Both the position numbers and the translations under genes were made by a program. This document shows, piece by piece, positions 1 to 12,000 of a DNA stretch of 64,000 bases. Source of the stretch: CALROG01 sp943369755 (GTDB taxonomy: Bacteria; Pseudomonadota; Gammaproteobacteria; Burkholderiales; Burkholderiaceae_C); contig CALROG020000004.1 of assembly GCA_943369755.1 (NCBI GenBank), positions 1 through 64,000 of the forward strand. Direction: 5' to 3'. Under the pieces are notes generated by a model. That model searched no databases. It was not told the origin of the DNA and saw only the letters and a program-made list of their open reading frames with translations. Numbering within the stretch: position 1 is the stretch's first letter; each line of letters begins with the position of its first letter.

Positions 1-3000
1 AACGACGATCTGTTGGGCACGGCCAACGCCAGTGCCCAGCTCATCTACAACGTCGCCAGCCTGTACGCCGCCACCCAGGGCTTGACCCTGGCTGATGCCC
101 TCAAAGCTGAAGTATTCGGCTCCGCCAACGCCTTCATACAAGGCGTGGCTGAGGCCGTGCCCTTGCTGAATATCGCCTACGCCATCGCCAACGGAGACGA
201 CCGAGGCGCGATCATCGCCATCGTCTACCAGATCAACCCCATCGCCGGGTTGATCCTCAGCCTCGGTACGTTCCTCATGGGCGATGACTACGAAGCCCCC
301 AGCGGTGAAGGCACGCTGGTGCGCGCCCCCAATGGCCACGCAGACCTGAGTTTGCAGGGCCGTGATCGCGGTGACCAGGAAGTTGCCCTACGTCTGGCCC
401 CGGTACAAACCGTCCTGAACCAGTTTCTGAACAACGCAGGCAACAGTGCCATGCTGGCCCCCGAGCGCTTTGGCCAGCTGTACTTTGGTGGAGACAACGC
501 ACGCTTTCGCTACAGCGAAGCGCATTACCCCAGCACCGACTATTTCCCGGACAACAGCGACGACCCCGTGTTCAACAACGAGGGCGAGCGCATCAACGTC
601 CCCGTGGGCTCCGAAGCGTACTTCCGCGGGTTGGTGCAGGAGATGCTGGCCTCCAGTCTGGCCAATGGTGTCATTGTGGCGCCCTGGGAGGCCCAGACGG
701 TGCGCATGCAGTACGCGCAGTTTGCGCAGAACGCCCAGTACCAGGAATACCTGCGGGCGCTGGATGCGGCGATTGCAGCGGCCAACAACAGCGAAGCAGG
801 CAATGCACCCCCATTGCCAGTTGCACCGCCGCTGCCCACGCCCACACTCGTGCCGCCCAACCCCGGCTGGACCGAGGTCCAGGCCGCCAAGGCCCAGGGC
901 CAATTGGCCACACCCGGCACGCCTCCTACCTTCAAACCCATCATTCTTGACTTGAACGGTGACGGCCAGATCAACCTGCAAGGCACCAAGGCGGTGGCGT
1001 TTGATGTGGATGCGTCGGGCTACTACCGCAACACCGACTGGACGGCTGCCAACCCCAACGGACCGGTCGATGGCTTCCTGGTGTTAGACCGCAACCACAA
1101 CGCCTTTGCCGACAACGGGGCTGACCTGTTCAGCAACGCCCGGGTGGCCCCGCAGGCTCAGGGCGTGGCCTCGCTGCAGTGGGTAGACGCCAATGGCGAC
1201 GGCAAGATTGACAAGAACGACCCGGTATTCAACGAGCTGCGCGTGTGGCAAGACAAGAACGCCAATGGCCGGGTGGACGCGGGTGAGAGCCTGCGCATTG
1301 CAGACCTGGGTGAGCGCGGCATATCGTTCAACTACCGGCCGGATGCCAATGGCAACACCACGTTCACCATGGACGGGCAAAGCCGTGTAATGGCCTCGAC
1401 CCAGCTCAGTGTGGATGCAGTGGGAACCAACCTGGCCGCGGTGTTGGGGCCTGACAAGCGCGACATATTGGGTGACGGTGGGCGCTCGGTGGGTATGTAT
1501 ACGCTGGGCAGCGACGGCGCACGGTTTTTGACGGTAAATGCGTTCCAGACGGATGTGGCCACGGGCCGCAAGAAGGTTGTCGGTGCGCTGGAAGACTACG
1601 CGGTCAAGCTGCGCGTGTCAGACCTGGACCCGGCCGGCGTGCTGACCAACCCATCAGGGTTTTTGACGGTGCAGGGTGGTGGAATCAGCCTCACCGGCAG
1701 CATGCTGACGTTTACGCCCGGCACAAACTTTAATGGCATGGCGGGCTTTAGCTACACGCGGGCGGACGGCAGCCGCATTGACATAGACATTCCGGTTGCC
1801 GCTGCCAATGATGCGCCAGAGATTCTGGACGCGGGCAACCTGCAAGGTGTTGTTTACGGTTACGAGCGGGCAAGCAATATTTACGGCCAGGCCCAGTTCT
1901 GGATGCCCATTTTTACGCAGGGCAGCAGAGGCTTTGGGCAAGACGGTGTGTACAGCCTGAACCTGACCGAGCCACTGCGCGACGCGCAAGGCAACGTGAT
2001 TACAGGGGTGGACTTCTACCATGGCCGTTTTGTTGTGCGCGATGTAGATGGCGATGCAACGGTGTTTGCCGCCAACTCAGTGACAGGCCAGGGGCATCAA
2101 GGGACGGCAACGGTCAGACCGGACGGGAGCTGGACCTTTACCCCAAATGGCTACACCAGCAGCCGGCAAGGCTACGCCATCGGCATGGACGCCTTCCGGG
2201 TGGAGGTGGCGGACCGGGCCAGCGTTGAAGACCCGATACGTGCCACCGCAAGCAGGGTGGTGATGGTGACGTTGCCCGACGCTTCGCCTGCGCAAAACAA
2301 CCAGAACCTGAGGTTCACGCCCGGGCCGGACGGTGCGCCATTGCTTGACTACACGCAGTACCGCAGCAACTTCATTCGTGCGATGAGTGACGCGGACCTT
2401 GGCATGGTGGGGCAAAGGGTCTACGACTACTCGCCCGATGGCCGGACCTTGACCGTGACGACGTTTGCCAGTGAAGGCCCGATTGCAACCGAGACGGTTG
2501 TGATTGACGCATTCGGAGGCACGGTGACCAGTACGCTGGTTATTCCGATGGGCAGCATCACGGCGGTGAACAACGTGCTCACTGGCGCGCGTACGGATCA
2601 ATGGGCCCTGGTGGATGGCAGCGGTCTGGCTGGGGCGAACACGTACAACGCCGACGGTACCAGCAGCCACAGCACCACGCGGTTTGGCGTGCCGGTTGCA
2701 ACCCCTTCGCCACCGGCGCCCGCGCCCACGCCCGCGCCAGCGCCGGCAATTCCGCCTGCGCCGCCCCCGCCCACACCGGCTCAGGTGTTTTCTGACGCGG
2801 TGTCTACTTTCGTGCAAAACAACACCGAAGTTACGTTCAAGATTCAACCAAACGGTTCCACCACGCTTTCTTACACGAATCCGGATGGCAGTGTGAATGC
2901 GTACATCGCCAACCCCGATGGCAGCTACCAGGCGAGCCAAACCAGGGCAGACGGCTCGCGCGGCTATGTGTCGTATGCCACCGGGGTCGGCTTGAGCAGC

Positions 3001-6000
3001 AACGGTGTGAACATGTTGCAGCAGCAGGTGCCCGGCTCCAGCAGCGCCAGTTCTTACAGCTTCGGGCAAGGAGCTTCTGTTGTCCAGAACGCGGACGGCA
3101 CTGGCCAGTATCAAATTCCGCTATCAGGCGGCAGGTCAATGACCTTGTCTGTGGACACAACTGGCAGGTCGAACTTTACCGTTCGTGACGCGAACAACAA
3201 CGTTGTCAGCGTGGCGTCTACCCGCTATAGCGCCGATGGCGCCTACGTCGTGGTGGACGAGACGCCACCACCGCCACCTCCTCCTCCGGCACCACCGCCG
3301 CCGCCCGCGCCGACACCCGCGCCGACCTCAGCGCCCGCTCCCGCGCCAGTGGAACCACCAGCAGACCCGGCACCCTATGGCAACGGCACTCTCAGCTTTA
3401 CGCAGGCTGAACTGAATGAGGTCAAGGCGTACCTGGACGCGGTCACCACCGATGCGCAGATCGCAGATGCTGCCGCCAGACTGAAACTCACTGTCTCCCA
3501 GCTGGCTGTTCTTCTGAACTGGTACACCAACACCAGCAACTACAGCGCTGCGTCGTTGCAACAGCTCGTCAGCACCACGCTTTCTAGCCAATACCGGGTT
3601 GCCGGCAATGGCGTCGTCGTTGCCAACCCCATCGTCTTTGACCTTGATGGCAATGGCATTGACCTGGTTTCGCTAGCCGACTCCCAGGTCATGTTCGACA
3701 TGCTGGGCACGGGCCAGAAAGTGCGAACGGCATGGGTGGGGCCCAACGATGGGTTCCTTGCCTACGACGGGGATGGCGACGGAAAAATCGACAAACGTAG
3801 CGAACTGGTGTTCTCTGACATGCTGGCAGGGGCGCGTACCGACCTTGAGGGCATCGCCGTGCTGGATGCCAATCAAGACGGCGTCTTTGACGCGAACGAT
3901 CCCGGCTGGGCCAAGGCCGGAATCTGGGTGGACAAAAACCAGAACGGCGTGACCGACGACGGCGAGTTCAAGTCAATGACCGAGATGGGTATTGCCTCCC
4001 TGAGTCTTGCCTCCAACCGTCGATTCGAGTTGTTGGGCGACAACGTGATCCACGGCACGACGACCTTCACCCGCACGGATGGCAGCACTGGAGTTGCGGC
4101 GGACGTGGGCCTGGCGTTCGACGCGCCTGACGGCTTTACAGCGTTTGGCACCGCTGCCAGCGATGTTCTTACGGGGACGGGGCGCCATGACTTGCTTGAC
4201 GGCGGTGGCGGTGACGACGTGCTGGTTGGAAACAGCGGCGGAGATGTGCTGGACGGCGGCGCGGGACTGGACCTGATGTTTGGCGGGGCTGGCGATGACA
4301 TCTATGTGGTGGAAAGCACCGCTGACAGAGTTTACGAACGGCCAGCAGAGGGCTACGACACGGTGCGCTCGTCGGTCAGCTTTACCTTGCAGGGCAACGT
4401 GGAAGCGCTGGAACTGACAGGAAGCGCCGACGTTGTTGCTTCGGGCAACGAGCTGGACAACAAACTGGTTGGCAACGCCGGGCATGCCACGCTGCTGGGC
4501 GGCGCGGGCCATGACCTCCTGATAGCCGGCACCGGTGCCACGCACATGCAGGGCGGCCAGCACAACGACACGTACGTTGTAAGCAACGCTCAGGACGAGG
4601 TTCTCGAGAACGCAGATGAGGGCCTGGATCAGATTCTCTCGTCGGTGGATTACACGCTGGCACCGAACGTTGAGAACCTGGTTCTAACTGGCTCTGCAAG
4701 GTTGGGTGTGGGCAATGCGCTGTCCAACATTTTGACCGGCAACAACCTGGGCAATCGGCTCGATGGCTTGGGCGGGGACGACTTGCTTCTTGGCGGCGAC
4801 GGCCAGGACCTGCTGGACGGTGGCACCGGTGCCGACCTGATGATTGGCGGCGCCGGCGACGATTCCTACTTCGTTGACGACGCAGCTGATACGGTCAAGG
4901 AGAAAGCCGGCCAGGGTGTCGATACTGTAGTTGCCAGTGTTTCTTACGCGTTAACTGCCAACGTGGAGCGACTCACTCTGTCAGGGGTCTTGGACATCAA
5001 TGGCGCGGGTAACGCGTTGAACAATGTGTTGACCGGCAACATTGGCAACAACTTCCTGGATGGCAAGGCCGGAGCCGATGTGCTGGCCGGTGGTGCTGGA
5101 AACGACAGCTATGGTGTGGACGATGCCGCAGACCAAGTGGTCGAGAACGCCGGCGAAGGCACCGATACGGTCTACGCCAGCATCAGCTATGCCCTGGGCA
5201 CCCACCTGGAGGCGCTCGTTTTGACGGGGACGGACAGTATCGACGCAACGGGCAACGAGCTGGACAACACGCTGGCGGGCAACGCCAACGCGAACGTCCT
5301 GGATGGTGCAGCAGGGGCTGACCTGATGGCCGGTGGCGGTGGCGACGACCTGTACATCGTTGACAACGCGTTGGATACTGTCGTCGAAAACGGCAGCGAA
5401 GGAACGGACACCGTAGTCTCTGGCATCTCGTATGTGCTGCGCGCGAACGTGGAAAACCTGGCGCTTCTTGATGTGGCAACGGCTGGCAACGACCTGACTG
5501 CGACTGGAAATGCGTTAAACAACGTTATCTCCGGCAATTCTGGCAACAACGTCATTGACGGTGCGGGCGGGGCTGACCTGATGGCGGGCGGAAAGGGCGA
5601 CGACACCTACCACGTGGACAACGTCGGTGATTTGGTCGTTGAGCGTGCTGGTGAAGGCACGGACACCATCATCACGGGCATCAACTATGCGGCCTGGGGT
5701 TTGTCGGCCAATGTCGAGAACCTGGTGATGACCGGCTCTGCGGACTTGAGCGGCAGAGGCAATTCGCTGGACAACCGTATTCTTGGTAACGCGGGCAAGA
5801 ACCTCATTGACGGGGGTTTGGGCGCGGACACCCTGATTGGGGGGCAGGGTGACGACATCTACATCGTCGACGATGCCAACGATTTTGTGGTTGAAAAGGC
5901 TGGCGAGGGCGCAGACACCGTCAGAGCCAGTGTTGACTACGCGCTGGGCACCGACGTTGAGAACTTGGTGCTGACAGGCGCTTCAAGCATTAACGGGACC

Positions 6001-9000
6001 GGCAACGCGCAAGACAACACCCTGTCGGGCAACGCGGGACGCAACCAACTTGCGGGCGGCGCAGGCAACGACACCTACGTGATCGATGACGCGCAGGACT
6101 TGGTGCTCGAAGCCGACGGTGAAGGCGCTGACGATGTACTGGCGTCAGTTAGTTACGCTCTTGCCGCCAACGTGGAAAAACTCACATTGACGGGCACGGC
6201 CGACCTGGTTGGCGGCGGAAACAATACGGCCAACCTGTTGCTGGGCAACACGGGCGACAACTTGCTCGACGGCAAGGCGGGCGCAGACACTATGGTGGGG
6301 GGCGTGGGCAATGACACCTATGTGGTGGATGATGTGGGTGACACGGTGGTGGAAACGGCGGGTGAAGGAACTGACGCCGTGGCGGCATCCATCAGTTACG
6401 CCTTGGGTGACCACGTCGAGAACCTTAACCTGACGGGCGCTGTCGATCTGTACGCCACCGGCAACGCGCTAGCCAACATACTGACTGGCAACACCGCCAA
6501 CAACCGCCTCGACGGCGGCCTGGACGCTGACACCATGCTGGGCGGGCGCGGCGACGACACCTACGTCGTTGAGAGCGCTGGTGACCAGGTCATTGAACTG
6601 GCGGGTGAAGGCAGTGACACGGTCGAAGCATCCATCAGCTATGCGCTGGGCAACAGCGTAGAAAACCTGGTGCTTACCGGCAACGCCGACCTGAGCGGCA
6701 GCGGCAACGCATTGAACAATGCCCTGGTGGGCAATGCGGGCAACAACCGGCTGGACGGCGGCGCGGGCGTAGACCGCATGAGCGGCGGCCAGGGCAACGA
6801 CACCTATGTGGTGGACAGTGCCGACACTGTGGTGGAACAAGCCGACGAAGGCCTGGACACCGTGCTTGCATCGGTTAACCACACGCTGGCGGCCAACGTT
6901 GAAAACCTCACCCTGAGCGGCAGCGCCAGCATCAACGGTGCTGGCAATGAGCTTGACAACCTGATTGTTGGCAACAGCGCCAACAACCGCCTGGACGGGC
7001 GCGCCGGGGCGGACGAGATGCGTGGGGGAGCCGGGGACGACACCTACACGGTGGACAACGCGCAAGACCGGGCAGTCGAAGAGGCCGGTGAGGGCAGCGA
7101 CGGCGTGTTCGCGTCTGTCAGTTACGCGCTGGGTGCCAACCTGGAAAACATCACCCTGACTGGAAGCAGCGACATTGATGCCAAAGGCAATGAGCTGGCC
7201 AACACCCTGGTGGGCAACGCCGGGGTGAACAAACTCGAAGGCGGCCAAGGCAACGACCTGTATGTTGTTGACGACAGCCGCGACAGCGTGGTTGAACGCC
7301 TGGGCGAGGGTACAGACCTGGTGCAGGCATCAATCAGCTACACGCTCACTGCGCATACCGAGAACCTGACGCTGACAGGAACTGCGGCCATTGACGGCAC
7401 TGGCAACGAGCTGGCCAACATAATTGTTGGCAACGCGGCCAACAACAAGCTTGACGGTGGTGCGGGCACGGACACCCTGAAAGGCGGCAAGGGCAACGAC
7501 ATTTATGTTGTGGACAGCACCGCCGACGTGTTGGTAGAGCTGGCTGACGAGGGGCTGGACACCGTGCGCAGCAGCGCCACCTTTGTGCTGGCCGCGCATA
7601 TTGAGAACATCACCCTCACCGGTGACGCCAGCATAGACGCCACCGGTAACGAGCTAGGCAACGAGTTCACCGGCAACGCTGGCATCAACCAGCTGGCCGG
7701 CGGCAAGGGTGACGACATCTACAACATCAACGACACGCGCGACACCGTGGTTGAAGCGATGGGTGAGGGCACAGACCTGGTGCGCTCATCCATCAGCTAC
7801 ACCCTGACCCAGAACGTTGAACAACTCCTGCTAACCGGCACTGACAAGGTCAACGGCAGCGGCAACGCACAGGCCAACCTGATGGTGGGCAACACCGCAG
7901 ACAACACTTTGGACGGGCGAGACGGGGACGACGTGCTCGACGGTGGCGGCGGTGCCGACCGGTTGATTGGCGGCAAAGGCGACGACTTGTTCATTGTGGA
8001 CAACCGGCTGGACACCGTGGTTGAGGTTGTAGGCGAGGGCGCCGACCAGGTCAACGCGGGCGTAACCTACACCTTGGCGGCCAACCTGGAGACCCTGGTG
8101 TTAACCGGTAGCGCCAACATTGACGGCACTGGCAACACCCAGGGCAACCTGCTAGTGGGCAACGACGGCAATAACCGCCTGGACGGTGGCGCAGGTGCTG
8201 ACAAACTGCAAGGCGGCAAGGGCGACGACAGCTATGTGGTGGACAACACCGCTGATGTGGTGGTTGAAAACGCCAATGAAGGCGCTGACCAGGTCTTGGC
8301 CTCGGTGACGACCACTCTGGCAGCCAACCTTGAAAATCTCACGCTGACGGGCACGGCTGCCATTCATGGCACCGGCAACGAGCTGGACAACGTTTTGCTG
8401 GGCAATGCCGCTGCCAACACGCTTGGCGGCGGCGCTGGGCGCGACACTCTGGACGGCGGCGCGGGCGCAGACCGGTTGGTCGGCGGAACCGGGGATGACG
8501 ACTATGTGGTGGACAACCGCGGCGACGTGGTGGTTGAAGGCGTCAATGAAGGCGTGGACGGGGTTCGTGCCAGCGTCAGCTACACGCTACCAGACAACGC
8601 AGAAAACATCACGCTGACCGGCAGCGCTGACATTGACGCCACCGGCAACGCGCTGGACAACATTCTCACCAGCAACGCGGGGCGCAACAAGCTCGAAGGG
8701 GGCCGGGGCGACGACATCTACATCGTCAACAGCAGTGGCGACCGGGTCAAGGAAAAGGCGGACGAAGGCACAGACACCGTCAAGGCCACGGTCAGCTACG
8801 AGCTGGCCGACCACGTAGAAAACCTGACCTTTCTGGGCGACGCGTCTATCGAGGGTGAAGGCAACGACCTGGCCAACCTGCTGATTGCCAACAACGCGGG
8901 CAACCACCTGAGTGGCCAGGCTGGCAATGACCGTCTAACCGGCGGTGACGGGGCTGACCGGCTGGACGGGGGCCAGGGAGCCGATGCAATGGCGGGCGGC

Positions 9001-12000
9001 AAGGGCGACGACACCTACGAAGTCGATAGCGCGGCCGACACCGTGACCGAGGCCGCCGGCGAAGGCGTTGACACCGTGCGCAGTGCGGTCACCTGGGTGC
9101 TGGGCGCGCACACCGAGCGCCTGGTGTTGACGGGTCAGTCGGCGATTGACGGCACGGGCAACGCGCTGGACAACTGGTTAACCGGCAACGAGCGCGCCAA
9201 CACCCTGAGCGCGGGCGACGGCAATGACCTGCTTGACGGCGGCGAAGCAGCAGACCGCCTGATCGGCGGGCGCGGCGACGACGTCTATCTGGTTGACGAC
9301 TCCCGTGACGCGGTGGTTGAACAGGCGGGCGAAGGCCACGACCTGGTGCGCAGCAGTGCGACCTTCACACTGGCGGACAACCTGGAGCGGCTGGAGCTGA
9401 CCGGGCGACGCGATATCGATGGCACCGGCAATGCGTTGGACAACTTGCTGGCGGGCAATGACGGCGACAACGATTTGTCGGGCCTGGACGGCAATGACGA
9501 GTTGGACGGCCGCGGCGGGCACGACCGCATGTCTGGCGGCAGGGGCAACGACGTCTTCTGGGTCAACAGCGACTGTGACGCGGTGTTGGAAAAGCCGGGC
9601 GAGGGCATCGACACCGTCAATGCATCCATCAGTGGCACGCTCTATGCCAACGTAGAAAACGTCAATCTGCTCGGCACCGCCAGTCTGAATGCCACCGGCA
9701 ACGCGCTGGACAACCGGTTGATGGGCAACGCCGGGGCCAACCGCCTGGATGGTGGGGCCGGGGTCGACCAAATGGCCGGTGGCGCAGGGGACGACAGCTA
9801 CGGCGTGGACAACCCGCTTGACCAGATTGAGGAGCGTGCCGGTGAGGGCAACGACACGGTCTATGCGACAGTGGACTACAGCCTGTCGCAGCATGTGGAG
9901 AACGTGACGCTGATCGGCCAGGGCAATGCCAAAGCGTCTGGCAACGAGCTGGACAACCGGTTGACAGGTAACGCCGGTTCCAATGAGCTGGTGGGTGACG
10001 GCGGTGCCGACACCCTGGACGGTGGTGCGGGGGCTGACCTGCTGCGCGGGGGTATCGGTGACGACACCTATCTGGTGGACAACACCGCTGATGTGGTGGT
10101 TGAGCTTGCCGGCGAGGGCCTGGACACCGTGATTGCCAGCAGCCACTACACGCTTTCGCGCAACGTTGAGAAGCTGGTACTGGCGGGCAACGCCCACCTG
10201 AACGGCACCGGCAACGACCAAGATAACCAGTTAGTGGGCAACGCTGGCAACAACGCCTTGGACGGGGGGGCCGGTGACGACGTGATCTCTGGCGGCGCGG
10301 GGGCCGACCAAATGACCGGTGGCGCCGGTGACGACGTGATCTGGGTCGACAACCTGCTGGACAGAGCCATCGAACGTGCGGGCGAGGGCACTGACACGGT
10401 CATGTCGGTGGTGGACTATCAGCTCGGCGAGCATGTAGAAAACCTGACCCTGCTGGGCGGTGCGGCCAAGGCCACCGGCAATGCCCAGGCCAACACCCTG
10501 GTGGGTACGGCGGGTGCCAACTGGCTAGATGGTGGTGGCGCAGCTGACTGGCTCGACGGTGGTGCAGGAGACGACACCTACATCGTTGACAACGCGCTCG
10601 ACCGGGTGGTTGAGCGGGTGGAAGGCGGCAACGACACCGTGCGTGCTTCGGTAAGCCACACCCTGGCCGAGCAGGTTGAGAACCTGGTTCTCACAGGCAG
10701 CGCCAACATTGACGGTGAGGGCAACGATCTGGCCAACCTGCTGGAAGGCAACGCCGGCATCAACCGCCTGGCCGGGGGCAAGCGCGACGACATCTACATC
10801 GTGAACAACACGGCCGACACCGTGGTTGAGCATGCGCTCGAGGGCAACGACACGGTGCGCAGCTCGGCCAGCTTTGTGCTGGGCGACAACGTCGAGAACC
10901 TGGTTCTGACAGGTAACGCCGACATTGCGGGCACTGGCAACGCGGGGCCCAACATGCTCACCGGCAATGCGGGGGCCAACAACCTGAACGGCGCTGCCGG
11001 TGACGACGCTTTGCTGCTGTCGTGGGACGAGAACTGGCGCGGTGCCAAAGCCTGGAACAAGGGCAGCCGGCACAGCGCCGCCTGGCAGATGTGTGTGGAC
11101 GCCGATGGCCTGGTGCGCAGCCTGGACATCTACGACGGCGGGGCCGACGTAGACACCCTGTACGGCACGGCTCGGGCCGACGGCATTGCGCTGGACGACG
11201 GGGTGCTGCGCATCAAGAACATTGAAGTCATTGACACCGGCGACGGCGACGACGTGGTGGACCTGACCAGCACCCGCTACGCCTATGGCGACGTGATGCT
11301 CAAGGGCGGCAATGGGGAAGACGTGCTGTGGGCCAACGCCGGGCGCGATGTGTTGCAGGGCGGCAGCGGCAACGATGCACTGGACGGCGCGGGCGGCAGC
11401 AACTTGCTGGACGGCGGCGACGGCGCAGACCGCATGGCCGACGCTGATGGTGCCAGTGTATTTGTTGGTGGGCGTGGCAACGACGACATCTACAGTGGTG
11501 CCGGCGCTGACTTGTTGGCCTTTAACCGTGGTGACGGGGCCGACGAAGTGCACCTGGGCGCGGCCAGCGCAGACGGCGACATCGTCAGTCTGGGCAAGGG
11601 CATTCGCTATGCCGACCTTCGCCTGCGCAAGTCGGGCGACGACCTGGTGCTTGAAGTCGGGCAGGGCGAACGTATCACTTTTGAAGATTGGTATGACAAG
11701 CCCCAGGGTGCGCGGGTCAGCAAGCTGCAGGTTATTACCGTGGGTGGTGACTACGACGCGGCGTCTTCAGACAAGCTGCTTAACCGCCAGGTGGAGTTGT
11801 TCGACTTTGCAAGAATCGTTGCCCGGTTTGACGCGGCACGTGCGCAGCAGGGCAGTAACGCCCACGGCTGGGCGCTGATGAACAGCCTGCTGGACGCCCA
11901 TTTGCAGGGCTCAGACTCCGCAGCGATGGGTGGCGACCTGGCATTCCAGTACGCCACGGCAGGCACCCTGGCGGGTATCGGCCTGGGGACGGCCCAGGCG

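Noticed and set aside
13..15. TTG at 13 as the true start of the RTX gene
   Set aside because: The frame is open to base 1 and the preceding codons read as an RTX-like NDDL segment, with no room for a ribosome-binding site; the gene continues upstream.
9178..10221. Long antisense open frame (347 codons) inside the RTX gene, and many similar ones
   Set aside because: They mirror the repetitive, GC-rich RTX coding frame; their translations show repeated VxVVAxAxxQ patterns that are only the reverse complement of the RTX modules.
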